The translations under genes and the position numbers were made by a program. The notes beneath the pieces are model-generated. The model saw only the letters and a list, made by a program, of their open reading frames with translations. It made no database searches and had not been told where the DNA came from. From assembly GCF_007833215.1 (NCBI RefSeq), contig NZ_CP042239.1, positions 806,001-870,000 of the forward strand: DNA of 64,000 bases. The letters run 5' to 3'. This document shows positions 32,905-42,446 of this stretch, piece after piece. The first letter of the stretch is position 1, and the number at the start of each line of letters is the position of its first letter. This DNA comes from Sphingomonas suaedae. Its GTDB lineage: Bacteria > Pseudomonadota > Alphaproteobacteria > Sphingomonadales > Sphingomonadaceae.

Positions 32905-34844
32905 CGCGCAGGCTCCGCTGCGGGCGTCGCCGACGGGGCGGGTTCGGGTGTGGGGGCTGCGGAAGGAGCCAGCGGGGGAAGGCCGTTGGCGGCGCGATAA
33001 GCGGCCTCCTTTGCGGCCATGCGGGTACGGATATCGCCGCCCCATTCGGCTTCGAACCGGGCGAGCGAATCCAGCGCTTTCTGCCGGTCGAACAACCAGG
33101 TCAGCACGTCCTTTGCCACCGGGGCTGCGGCGCGCGAGCCGCCCATGCCGTGTTCGATCACCACCGACGCGGCGTAGCGCGGATTATCGACCGGGGCGAA
33201 GCAGATGAACAGGCCGTGGTCGCGATACTTCCATTCGCCGCCCTGGCCGCGATTGCTGTCCATGATCCGGCGTACCTGCGCGGTGCCGGTCTTGCCCGCC
33301 ATGCGGATGTTGTCCAGCGGCAGGCGTGACGCGCCAGCGGTCCCACGGCCGTTCACCACTTCGTCCATTCCCGCGCGGACGATGGCGAGATGCTCCTCGG
33401 GGAAGTCGAGGCGCAGCGGCGGCCTGGGATCGCCGATGACGAGCGAGGGGAGCAGGGCGCGGCTCGACGCAATGCGGGCGGCGGCAAGCGCGAGCTGAAA
33501 CGGGCTGACCAGGACATAGCCCTGACCGATCGAGGCGTTGAGCGTGTCAGCCTGGGTCCAGTCCTGCTTGTAACGCCGCCGTTTCCACGCGGTGTCGGGG
33601 ACGGTGCCATAGCGCTGGGAGGGGACGGGCAAATCGAACTCTTCGCCGAAGCCAAGCTTGCGCGCAGCCGCCGCGATCGGATCGATCCCGATCTCACGAC
33701 CGATGGTGTAGAAATAGGTGTTGCAACTGCGCGCGATCGCGGTGTGCATCGTCATCGGGCCGTGACGGCCGAGACAGCCGAAACGACGATTGCCGAGCTG
33801 ATAGCCGCCATTGCAGTAAACGACCCGCTCCGGGTCCACGCCCGCGCCCAGAATGGCGAGCGCGGTCGCCGGCTTGAACGTCGACCCGGGTGGGTAGAGA
33901 CCCTGGAAGGTCTTGTTCATCAGCGGGAGATGATCGTCCTCCGACAGCATCTTCCATTCGGTGGTGCTGATCCCGTCGGAAAAGGCATTGGGATCGTAGG
34001 AGGGCATCGACACCAGCGCGAGAATGTCTCCATTGGTGACGTCGAACACGGTCACCGATCCCGATTCATTGCCGAGGCGGCGAGCGGTAAATTCCTGAAG
34101 CCCCGCATCGATGGTGAGGCGCAGCGTCTGGCCCGGCTCATCGGGGCGGGTGGCGAGTTCGCGCACCAGCTTGCCGCGCGCGGTGACCTCGACCCGCTTC
34201 GCGCCGGGCTTGCCGCGCAACCGGTCTTCCATCGTCTTTTCGACGCCGTCCTTGCCGAGCTTGAAGCCGGGGGTCAGCAGCAGCGGGTCCTTGCTTTCCT
34301 TGAACTGCTCCTGGGTCGCCGTGCCGACATAGCCGATCAGATGGCCGACCGCCGCACCCGCCGGATAGTTGCGCGCAAAGCCGCGGGTGGGGGCGACGCC
34401 AGGCAGTTCGGGCAAGCGTACGCTGACCGCCGCATAGCGTTCCCAGTCGAGATTTTCGGCAACCTGAATGGGGCGAAAGCCGGCGGCGCCCTTCAGGTCC
34501 TTCGTGATCCGCTCCATGTCTTCCGCCGTGAGCGAAAGCAGGCCGCGTAGCGCCCCCAGCACGCGATCCTTGTCCTCCAGCCGGTCGGGAATGATGTCGA
34601 CACGGAAATCGGTGCGGTTGTTGGCGATCGGCACGCCATGGCGATCTACGATCCAGCCGCGCCGGGGCGGTATCAGCGTGAGATTGACGCGGTTGCTCTC
34701 CGCCATCAGCTTATATTTGTCGTTCTCGTACACGGAGAGCCAGGTCATGCGCGCGGCCAGAATCAGGCCCAGCGCGGCCTGGCCGCCGCCGAGGACCATT
34801 GCGCGCCGGGAGAAGCTGTAGTTCTGCTGCGCGTCGGTAATCAT
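32901..34844 (-). CDS. mrdA: Penicillin-binding protein 2 (transpeptidase)
   Basis: A 647-residue class B PBP anchored in the inner membrane. An N-terminal helix (~20-40) and a PBP-dimer region precede the transpeptidase domain with SxxK (Ser321 in PPGSTFKPA), SCN (ARSCNTYFY) and KTG (AGKTGTAQ). The C-terminal ~50 residues are Ala/Pro-rich. The start is uncertain among ATG 34844, GTG 34850 and GTG 34862; the last would overlap the mreD stop and none has a clear ribosome-binding site. It pairs with RodA, encoded next, for cell elongation. Confidence 0.93.
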   Translation of the reverse strand: MITDAQQNYSFSRRAMVLGGGQAALGLILAARMTWLSVYENDKYKLMAESNRVNLTLIPPRRGWIVDRHGVPIANNRTDFRVDIIPDRLEDKDRVLGALRGLLSLTAEDMERITKDLKGAAGFRPIQVAENLDWERYAAVSVRLPELPGVAPTRGFARNYPAGAAVGHLIGYVGTATQEQFKESKDPLLLTPGFKLGKDGVEKTMEDRLRGKPGAKRVEVTARGKLVRELATRPDEPGQTLRLTIDAGLQEFTARRLGNESGSVTVFDVTNGDILALVSMPSYDPNAFSDGISTTEWKMLSEDDHLPLMNKTFQGLYPPGSTFKPATALAILGAGVDPERVVYCNGGYQLGNRRFGCLGRHGPMTMHTAIARSCNTYFYTIGREIGIDPIAAAARKLGFGEEFDLPVPSQRYGTVPDTAWKRRRYKQDWTQADTLNASIGQGYVLVSPFQLALAAARIASSRALLPSLVIGDPRPPLRLDFPEEHLAIVRAGMDEVVNGRGTAGASRLPLDNIRMAGKTGTAQVRRIMDSNRGQGGEWKYRDHGLFICFAPVDNPRYAASVVIEHGMGGSRAAAPVAKDVLTWLFDRQKALDSLARFEAEWGGDIRTRMAAKEAAYRAANGLPPLAPSAAPTPEPAPSATPAAEPAR

Positions 34845-34858
34845 CCGCACCGGGCCGT

Positions 34859-35371
34859 TCACAGCGAGCGCTTTCGGCGATCGAGGCGGGAGGCGAGCCG
34901 CGCGGCGAGGGGGAAGAGCGCGATGGAGACGAGGATCTGGATCAGCAGCATCGTATCGACATGCGATCCGAGCGGCGACGCGATCAAACGCCCGCCGATC
35001 AGGCAAAAGCCGATCGCTCCTGCAGCCAGAAGCCAGTCCTGAAGGAAATCACGCCACACGATGCGTGTGTCTAGCACATCGATGGCGATGAACGACACCG
35101 TCCACAGAAACATGGAATTTCCCAGCGGCTGACCGCTGACCAGATCATCTACAAAGCCCAGCAGCACCGGCGCCCATGGCTTGAGCAGATCGGGCCGGTG
35201 GAGCCGCCAGGCAAGCAGCAGCAGCAGGCCGAAGGGCGGCAGGATCGGAAACGACGCCTTGAACGGAATCAGCGTGATCAGCGATCCGATGACGATGGTG
35301 AGCGGAGCGAGCCAGTTGGCGCGTCTCGAAGTGTCAGGGCGGCCAAGGCCCAGATAGGGGCTTCCGCTCAC
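34859..35371 (-). CDS. mreD: MreD, rod-shape-determining membrane protein
   Basis: A 170-residue protein with about five membrane helices and the typical MreD segment PVLLGFVDDLVSGQPLG. MreD is an inner-membrane partner of MreC and RodA in the elongation machinery. It overlaps mreC by 4 nt and is followed by mrdA, the usual order. Confidence 0.88.
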   Translation of the reverse strand: MSGSPYLGLGRPDTSRRANWLAPLTIVIGSLITLIPFKASFPILPPFGLLLLLAWRLHRPDLLKPWAPVLLGFVDDLVSGQPLGNSMFLWTVSFIAIDVLDTRIVWRDFLQDWLLAAGAIGFCLIGGRLIASPLGSHVDTMLLIQILVSIALFPLAARLASRLDRRKRSL

Positions 35372-36249
35372 TGCGGTGCTGCTTCCCGCGCACGCACGCT
35401 GCTCGCCTCAGGGAAGAAGGCCTGCTGGACCAGGGCGTAGTCGAGCGTGTCGGGGCTGACGGTCGCTTTGGCACGGGCGATGTCGCGTGCGCGCTCTGTG
35501 ACGATCGCGACGGCGATATTGGGGGGAAAGATGCCGCCGGTGCCGGATGTCACGAACCCGTCGCCCGGCTCGAACAGGACCTGCGCCGCGCCCGCCGACC
35601 GGATGTCGATCAATCCGTCGCCGCGCCCGGCGGCGATGGCGGGAAGGCCATCCTTGATCCGGCGTACCGGGACGATACTTTCAGGATCGAGAACCAGCAG
35701 GACGCGGGCAGTGTTGGGACTGACCTCGACCACACGGCCGATCAGCCCGTCGGGACCGCGTACCGGCTGGCCAACGCGAACCCCCTGCCAGCTGCCTGCA
35801 TTGAGCGTTGCGAAGCGGCGCGTACTCGATCCCGTCGCATAGACCAGCCGGGCCGCGACGACGGGGTTGGCGACGCGGTCGCGCAGCTTGAGCATCGCGC
35901 GCAGGCGGCGATTGTCCTGGCTGACGACGCGCGCGCGTTCGACCAGCGTGCGGTTGGCGTCGAGCTCCGCCTTCAGCCGGGCATTCTCCGACCGCACGCC
36001 AAAATAACTCGAAACCCCGCCTGGAACGCCGGAAATACCGCGGCGCGTCCAGTCAAGTCCCGAGGCGATCGGGGTCACCAGTTCGGAAAAGGCGCCACGG
36101 ACGACGGCATAGGCAGGGGGATTGAGAGTCGACAGCAACAGCAGCGCCACGCCGATCAGCGCGCCGACGACCGCGATGACATAGCCGATGAAGAGCCCAT
36201 ATTGCGCCCGCCGCGAAAACCCGGGGCGCCGGTTCAGTGGCGGCGCCAT
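35368..36249 (-). CDS. mreC: MreC, rod-shape-determining protein
   Basis: A 293-residue bitopic protein: cytoplasmic N-terminus, one membrane helix (~18-42), a coiled-coil (~85-120, ENARLKAELDANRTLVERAR), and a periplasmic double beta-barrel domain with TARVLLVLDPESIVPV and FVTSGTGGIFPPNIAV. MreC activates PBP2. It lies between mreB (15-bp gap) and mreD (4-nt overlap). Confidence 0.92.
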   Translation of the reverse strand: MAPPLNRRPGFSRRAQYGLFIGYVIAVVGALIGVALLLLSTLNPPAYAVVRGAFSELVTPIASGLDWTRRGISGVPGGVSSYFGVRSENARLKAELDANRTLVERARVVSQDNRRLRAMLKLRDRVANPVVAARLVYATGSSTRRFATLNAGSWQGVRVGQPVRGPDGLIGRVVEVSPNTARVLLVLDPESIVPVRRIKDGLPAIAAGRGDGLIDIRSAGAAQVLFEPGDGFVTSGTGGIFPPNIAVAIVTERARDIARAKATVSPDTLDYALVQQAFFPEASSVRAREAAPQ

Positions 36250-36264
36250 TCTCCCCCCTCTGGA

Positions 36265-37308
<1,044 letters not shown>

Positions 37309-37455
37309 TTATTGTTCCGTCCTTCGCGCTCGACCGAGGCGGCGCGCTCGCACTGTGGTTTAGCCTCGACCTGCCCGGGGGCGGATTGCTCCAACTCTCG
37401 GAAATCTGGCGGATACGGGTCGCGGGATGGCGTCGCTTGGGCTACACCAACCTGC

Positions 37456-39276
37456 ATGTCAATACGACGCTTGCCCGAACATCTTGTCAACCGGATTGCA
37501 GCGGGCGAAGTGGTGGAACGCCCCGCCAGCGCGCTCAAGGAACTGGTGGAAAACGCGGTCGATTCGGGCGCGACGCGGATCTCGGTCCGGCTGGGCGGCG
37601 GCGGGATCGATCTGATCGAGGTCAGCGACGACGGCTGTGGCATGGCGCCCGCCGAAATGGCGTTGGCGCTGGAACGCCACGCGACCTCCAAATTGCCCGA
37701 CGACGCGATCGATGCCGTCACGACTCTGGGCTTTCGCGGCGAGGCGCTGCCTTCGATCGCAAGCGTATCGCGCTTCACGGTCGAGAGTCGCCCGCGCGGA
37801 GCCGATGGCTGGTCGCGGACCGTGGACAATGGCGCGTTGGTGGGGGAGGGGCCGGCGGCGCTGCCCCCGGGCACGCGGGTGCGGGTCGAGGGATTGTTCG
37901 AGAAGGTGCCCGCGCGGCGCAAGTTCCTGCGCTCGACCCGGTCGGAATATGCCGCCTGTCTCGATATCGTGAAGCGACTGGCGATGGCGCGACCGGAGAT
38001 CGGCTTTTCGGTCGAGCATGACGGGCGGCGGGTTCTGGCAGTGCAGGAGGGGATGGACCGAGTCGCTCGCGTTGCGGCGCTGACCGACCGCGACCTTGCC
38101 GCCAACAGCGTCGGCATCGATTTCGAGCGTGAGGGGATCGCGCTCGGCGGGGTCGCCGGGCTGCCGACCTTCAACCGCGGCGTTGCGGATCACCAATATC
38201 TCTTCGTCAACGGGAGGCCGGTGAAGGACCGGCTGCTGACCGGCGCGGTGCGCGGCGCCTATGCCGAGATGCTGGCGCGCGACCGGCATCCGGTGGTGGC
38301 GCTGTTCCTCGACGTGCCGCCGGATCAGGTGGATGTGAACGTCCATCCGGCCAAGACCGAAGTGCGGTTCCGCGATCCGCAGCTGGCGCGTGGGCTAATC
38401 GTCAGCGGCCTCAGGCGTGCGCTGGACGGGGCGGGGCATCGCAGCGTGCAGCGGCCCGATGCGGCGGTGATGGGGTTGTGGACGAGTTCTTCTTCAAGCC
38501 CCTCCCCTTCAGGGGAGGGGTTGGGGGTGGGGCCTATCCAAACGGGATTCGGTCTCGATGAGACTTATACGCCCCACCCCAACCCCTCCCCTGAAGGGGA
38601 GGGGCTAAGATATGTCCGCGATCGCCCGACCTTCTTCTCGCCGCCCCCGCAAGCCCGCGCAGAACCCGCCGCCGAACCGGTGCCCGCATCGATCACCTAT
38701 CCTCTGGGCGTCGCGCGGGGGCAGGTGGCGAAAACCTATATCGTCGCGGAAGCCGAGGACGGGCTGGTGCTGGTCGATCAACATGCCGCGCACGAACGGC
38801 TGGTGCTGGAGCGGATGCGCCGGGCGATGAGCAATGGCGGGGTGACGAGCCAGGCGCTGTTGCTACCCGAAGTCGTCGAGCTCGACGAACCGGCGTGCGA
38901 CCGGCTGGAGGCGCGGGCGGGCGAGCTGGCGGAGTTCGGGCTGGAGCTGGAACGCTTCGGCCCGCGCGCGATGCTGGTCCGCGCTACCCCGGCGATGCTG
39001 GGCAAGGGCGATGTGATCGGACTGGTCACCGATATTGCCGACGAGCTGGCCGCGTTCGAGTCCGCGCTGAGCCTCAAGGAAAAGCTCGACCATGTCGCCG
39101 CGACGATGGCGTGCCACGGATCGGTGCGGGCCGGTCGCGTCCTCTCGGTCGCCGAGATGAACGCACTGCTCCGCGAGATGGAGGTCACCCCGCATTCTGG
39201 CCAGTGCAACCACGGTCGCCCGACCTGGGTGAAGCTGGCGCATGGCGATATCGAGAAGCTGTTCGGGCGAAAATAA
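37456..39276 (+). CDS. mutL: MutL mismatch-repair protein with in-frame repeat insertion
   Basis: A 606-residue GHKL ATPase that couples mismatch recognition by MutS to strand incision. The N-terminal domain has LVENAVDSGATRISV, DDGCGM, HATSKL and GFRGEAL. The C-terminal domain carries DQHAAHERLVLE from Asp441, the DQHA-x2-E-x4-E nuclease motif, and ends CNHGRPTWVKL. This indicates the endonuclease-type MutL of bacteria lacking MutH. The linker, residues ~348-384, is encoded by an intact palindromic repeat element read in frame (Ser/Pro/Gly/Glu-rich). ATG 37456 starts the conserved SIRRLPEHLVNRIAAGEVVE. Confidence 0.94.
   Translation: MSIRRLPEHLVNRIAAGEVVERPASALKELVENAVDSGATRISVRLGGGGIDLIEVSDDGCGMAPAEMALALERHATSKLPDDAIDAVTTLGFRGEALPSIASVSRFTVESRPRGADGWSRTVDNGALVGEGPAALPPGTRVRVEGLFEKVPARRKFLRSTRSEYAACLDIVKRLAMARPEIGFSVEHDGRRVLAVQEGMDRVARVAALTDRDLAANSVGIDFEREGIALGGVAGLPTFNRGVADHQYLFVNGRPVKDRLLTGAVRGAYAEMLARDRHPVVALFLDVPPDQVDVNVHPAKTEVRFRDPQLARGLIVSGLRRALDGAGHRSVQRPDAAVMGLWTSSSSSPSPSGEGLGVGPIQTGFGLDETYTPHPNPSPEGEGLRYVRDRPTFFSPPPQARAEPAAEPVPASITYPLGVARGQVAKTYIVAEAEDGLVLVDQHAAHERLVLERMRRAMSNGGVTSQALLLPEVVELDEPACDRLEARAGELAEFGLELERFGPRAMLVRATPAMLGKGDVIGLVTDIADELAAFESALSLKEKLDHVAATMACHGSVRAGRVLSVAEMNALLREMEVTPHSGQCNHGRPTWVKLAHGDIEKLFGRK
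38497..38606. repeat. Palindromic repeat element inside mutL
   Basis: Arm 1 (38497-38533) and arm 2 (38571-38606) are inverted copies, differing only by one G in a G-run, around a 37-nt spacer. Each arm also contains its own smaller hairpin (cccctccccttcaggggagg). The element is 110 bp and is translated in frame as Ser/Pro/Gly/Glu-rich linker residues of MutL. It belongs to a dispersed repeat type seen in many sphingomonads. Confidence 0.9.
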
Positions 39277-39358
39277 GCGCAGGCGTCAGGCTACGACCGA
39301 TGCAACCTTCCCCGTCACTACGCATTGTTAACCCTGAACGACGCTTCAGGTGAATGTC

Positions 39359-39436
39359 ATGGGTAAGTTGATGTCGGTGGCGCTGGCTGCCATTCCGCTG
39401 GTTGCGGTGCTGGGTGCGATGGTGGTCGCTCCGTAG
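39359..39436 (+). CDS. Predicted 25-residue membrane peptide
   Basis: ATG 39359 to TAG 39436 encodes a 25-residue peptide starting MGKLMSVALAAIPLVAVLGA: a Lys-containing start and one uninterrupted hydrophobic helix. It is bounded by mutL upstream and a strong terminator 30 bp downstream, so it would have its own transcript end. The upstream sequence cttcaggtga gives a modest ribosome-binding site. The coding claim rests on this context and amphipathy only. Confidence 0.4.
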   Translation: MGKLMSVALAAIPLVAVLGAMVVAP

Positions 39437-39460
39437 CCCGGAGAGTTTCGCTCCCAAGCG

Positions 39461-39506
39461 AAAAAAAGAGGCCGCCCGGTCGTGGTACCGGGCGGCCTTC
39501 TCTTTG
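39461..39506. terminator. Bidirectional intrinsic terminator
   Basis: A perfect 12-bp GC-rich stem (aggccgcccggt at 39469-39480 with accgggcggcct at 39487-39498) is flanked by an A-run on the left and a T-rich run on the right. It can end transcription from mutL or the small ORF and from the convergent rpsF-rpsR-rplI operon. Confidence 0.9.
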
Positions 39507-39530
39507 TCTGAGCCGAAAGCGGCGAGGGGA

Positions 39531-40121
39531 TTAGCCCTCGGCCTGCTCCTCGTTCGCCTCGGCGGCGATTTCGCCGGGTTCGAGGTTCGGATCGCGCTCT
39601 TCGGTGAAGCCGGCTTCGTCCTTTTCGAACATTGCCTCCATCACGTTGACGCCCTGTGCCTGCATCTCGGCCTCTTCGGGCGAGCGGGCGACGTTGACCT
39701 TGACGGTCACCGCAACCTCGGCGTGCAGCGCGACCTTCACGTCGTACAGGCCGATCGCCTTGATCGGCTTGTCGAGGACCACCTGCGCCTTGGTGACCTT
39801 GTGGCCATCGGCGTTGAGCGATTCGATGATGTCGCGCACCGCGACCGAGCCGTACAGCTGGCCGGTGTTCGACGCCTGGCGGATCAGGGTGACCGAAACG
39901 CCTTCGAGGCCCTTCGATTCCTTCTCGGCCTCTTCGCGCTTCGCCGCATTTTCGGCGACGATGCGTTCGCGGTTAGCCTCAAAGACCTTGCGGTTGGCGT
40001 CGTTGGCGCGCAGCGCCTTCTTGTTCGGGAGAAGGAAGTTGCGGGCGAACCCGTCCTTCACATTCACCACATCGCCGATATGACCGAGCTTTTCGACCCG
40101 TTCGAGCAGAATGACTTCCAT
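39531..40121 (-). CDS. rplI: 50S ribosomal protein L9
   Basis: A 196-residue protein. The N-terminal domain begins MEVILLERVEKLGHIGDVVN and KDGFARNFLLPNKKAL, typical of L9, with the long connecting helix and C-terminal domain following. About 45 extra residues at the end are strongly acidic (Glu/Ala-rich), longer than the ~150 residues of most L9 proteins. It is the last gene of the S6-S18-L9 operon. Confidence 0.96.
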   Translation of the reverse strand: MEVILLERVEKLGHIGDVVNVKDGFARNFLLPNKKALRANDANRKVFEANRERIVAENAAKREEAEKESKGLEGVSVTLIRQASNTGQLYGSVAVRDIIESLNADGHKVTKAQVVLDKPIKAIGLYDVKVALHAEVAVTVKVNVARSPEEAEMQAQGVNVMEAMFEKDEAGFTEERDPNLEPGEIAAEANEEQAEG

Positions 40122-40133
40122 GGGTTCCGCTCC

Positions 40134-40358
40134 TTACTTCACGATAAAGGGCAGCAGGCCCAGGTGACGGGCGCGCTTGATGGCAATCGCCAGCTCGCGC
40201 TGCTTCTTCGCGCTCACCGAGGTGATGCGCGAGGGGACGATCTTGCCACGCTCGGAGACGAAGCCCTGTAGCAGCCGGACGTCCTTATAGTCGATCCGGG
40301 GGGCATCCTTCGCGGAGAAGGGGCAGCTCTTGCGGCGGCGGAAAAAGGGTCGTGCCAT
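40134..40358 (-). CDS. rpsR: 30S ribosomal protein S18
   Basis: A 74-residue protein with the S18 signature ([40 protein letters not shown]). It sits between rpsF (3-bp gap) and rplI (12-bp gap), the universal order. S18 binds the 30S platform together with S6. Confidence 0.97.
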   Translation of the reverse strand: MARPFFRRRKSCPFSAKDAPRIDYKDVRLLQGFVSERGKIVPSRITSVSAKKQRELAIAIKRARHLGLLPFIVK

Positions 40359-40361
40359 GTC

Positions 40362-40739
40362 TTATTCTCCCCGGCCTTCGTCACCGTCGCGGTCGCGACG
40401 GCCGCGGCGTTCGCGGTCACCCTTGCGCATCATCACGGTCGGACCCTGTTCATGCGCGTCGACGCGGACGGTCATGTAGCGGATCACGTCTTCGTTGATC
40501 TGCGTCTGGCGCTCGAGCTCGGCGACGACACCCGCAGGGGCGTCGATTTCGAGCATCACGTAGTGCGCCTTGCGGTTCTTCGCGATCTTGTAGGCGAGGC
40601 TGCGAAGACCCCAGGTCTCGGTCTTGACGACCTTGCCCTGATTGTCTTCGACGATCTTGGTGGCGGTTTCCGCCAGTGCGTCCACTTGCGCCTGTGCCAG
40701 ATCCTGGCGCGCAAGGAACACATGCTCGTACAGAGCCAT
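40362..40739 (-). CDS. rpsF: 30S ribosomal protein S6
   Basis: A 125-residue protein starting [20 protein letters not shown], with [19 protein letters not shown] in the core and an Arg/Asp-rich C-terminal tail ([15 protein letters not shown]). It is the first gene of the operon with S18 and L9, which form neighbouring parts of the ribosome. ATG 40739 is chosen because it starts the conserved domain. The promoter should lie in 40740-40918. Confidence 0.96.
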   Translation of the reverse strand: MALYEHVFLARQDLAQAQVDALAETATKIVEDNQGKVVKTETWGLRSLAYKIAKNRKAHYVMLEIDAPAGVVAELERQTQINEDVIRYMTVRVDAHEQGPTVMMRKGDRERRGRRDRDGDEGRGE

Positions 40740-40918
40740 GCGTCTGTTCTCACTGTTGGCCGATCGCTGACGCCGCACCATGCGGACGCCCCTCCGGCTG
40801 TCGTCCCAAATACGAAAAGCGGCGAGCCGAGGCTGCCGCTCAACGAGGCGCCCTTACGCCCGCTGCGTGCAAAAGGCAAGCGGCGGAGTGATGGACACCC
40901 CGCCGCCCCGAGAGAGCC

Positions 40919-41290
40919 TTAGCGGATCAGGTTCGCGAGCACCGCAGCGACGATGCCGCTGGTGATGCCGACCATCACCACATCATTGCCCGACTGGACA
41001 TAGCGGTAGCCGCGCGGCGGCGCCTTCAGACCGCGATAGTGGCGATAGTCGATCTGGCGATAGTTGCGCGCCTGACGATAGTCGAACCGGTCGCCACGCT
41101 TCCAGCTGGTGCGATAGCGCTGCGGAGTCGCCTTCTTCACCGTGGTCTTTTTGACGACGACCTTGCCATTCGGCTTCTGCTTCACGACCGTGCGGGTCTG
41201 CTTGGCAGGCGCGGCGGCGGCGGGTGCAGCGGCCAGGATCGGGCTGACCGCGACCGATGCGGCGACGGCGGCGAGAACAAACTTCTTCAT
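40919..41290 (-). CDS. RcnB-like periplasmic protein
   Basis: A 123-residue exported protein: a signal peptide ending near APAAAAPA, a Lys/Thr-rich linker (VVKQKPNGKVVVKKTTVKK), a Tyr/Arg-rich part, and a C-terminal hydrophobic segment. The end (PPRGYRYVQSGNDVVMVGIT) matches the RcnB family, named for a nickel/cobalt-homeostasis protein of E. coli. In sphingomonads these are common and their role is unproven. An RBS (GGAGAC) lies just before the start ATG 41290. Confidence 0.75.
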   Translation of the reverse strand: MKKFVLAAVAASVAVSPILAAAPAAAAPAKQTRTVVKQKPNGKVVVKKTTVKKATPQRYRTSWKRGDRFDYRQARNYRQIDYRHYRGLKAPPRGYRYVQSGNDVVMVGITSGIVAAVLANLIR

Positions 41291-41439
41291 CTTCAGTCTC
41301 CTTCGTTCGAGCCCGTCATCGGGCGACGAGATCAATCTGGGGGCCGCATGTCGCCGAAATTTCGCGGCGGGCGGGCAAAATGGTCGCCATTTGTCGCGAC
41401 CCGCTTGCCTTTGTTCAGCTTTACGGGCGAAGGGACGCC

Positions 41440-42390
41440 ATGACCTTTGAACAGGAAGTGCAGGCGGTCGCGCGTCAGGGACATGACGCTGCGGTCGCGT
41501 TCGTGCACCAGCGTGCCGCCGAGGGCGATGCCGATGCGATGATGATGCTGGCACAATGGCGGTGCTGGGGCCATTTCGGTAGCCAGGATCTGGCGGAAGC
41601 CTATCGCCTGACCGAGGCCGCGGCGGCGACCGGACATCTGCCCGCGATGCTGACCCGGGCGTCGATGCTGCTGACCAGGACGGGAACGTCGCGCGATGCC
41701 GATGCCGCGCGCGCGATCGTGGAGGCAGCGGCGCCACGCTCGCCACTCGCTGCCCAGCATCTCGCCATCGCCGATTCGATCCCGCGCGAGGCGCCCCAGC
41801 CCGAGATATTGAGCGACGATCCCTATATTGCGCGTATCCCGGGGCTGATTTCGCGCGATGCCTGCGCGTTCGTCATGGCGCGGGCGATGCCGATGTTGCA
41901 GCCATCCTTCGTCATCGATCCGGCCAACGGGCAGCGGGTCCCGCATCCGATCCGGACGTCGGCCGGCGCGGCATTTCCGCCGACTGACGAGGATCTGGTG
42001 CTTCACACGGTGAATTGCCGTGCGGCGACGGCTTCCAATACCGATGTCGGGCGGGGCGAACCCCTGCACGTCCTGCGCTACACGCCGGGGCAGGAATATC
42101 GTCCGCATCTGGATGCGCTGCCGGGCGTGGAAAATCAGCGCTCGCACACGGTGCTGATCTATCTCAACGACGGCTATGGCGGGGGTGAGACCGAATTTCC
42201 CGAACTCGGGATCACAGTGCGGGCTCAGGCGGGCGACGCGCTCGTCTTCCGCAACACCACCGATGCGGGGCGGGCGGACGCGCGCACCGAACATGCCGGT
42301 TTGCCGGTGACGTCGGGCGAGAAATGGCTTGCGACGCGCTGGATCAGGCAAGCGGAATTCCACCCCTGGAAGGCTGAAACCGAGCGTTGA
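41440..42390 (+). CDS. Prolyl-4-hydroxylase-like 2OG-Fe(II) oxygenase with Sel1-like repeats
   Basis: A 316-residue protein. Residues ~1-115 look like helical Sel1/TPR-type repeats (DADAMMMLAQWRCWGHFGSQ, LAEAYRLTEAAAATGHLPAM). Residues ~130-316 are a prolyl 4-hydroxylase-type dioxygenase: HLD in EYRPHLDALPG, the distal His in RTEHAGLPV and the 2-oxoglutarate-binding Lys in SGEKWLATRW. It probably hydroxylates a protein or peptide substrate bound via the repeats. It is 54 bp upstream of fabD on the same strand. No signal peptide is seen. Confidence 0.82.
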   Translation: MTFEQEVQAVARQGHDAAVAFVHQRAAEGDADAMMMLAQWRCWGHFGSQDLAEAYRLTEAAAATGHLPAMLTRASMLLTRTGTSRDADAARAIVEAAAPRSPLAAQHLAIADSIPREAPQPEILSDDPYIARIPGLISRDACAFVMARAMPMLQPSFVIDPANGQRVPHPIRTSAGAAFPPTDEDLVLHTVNCRAATASNTDVGRGEPLHVLRYTPGQEYRPHLDALPGVENQRSHTVLIYLNDGYGGGETEFPELGITVRAQAGDALVFRNTTDAGRADARTEHAGLPVTSGEKWLATRWIRQAEFHPWKAETER

Positions 42391-42446
42391 GCTTGCACGC
42401 GCTGTCCCCCGGCCATAGGGGCGGCGCCACATTTCGGAGGACGGAC

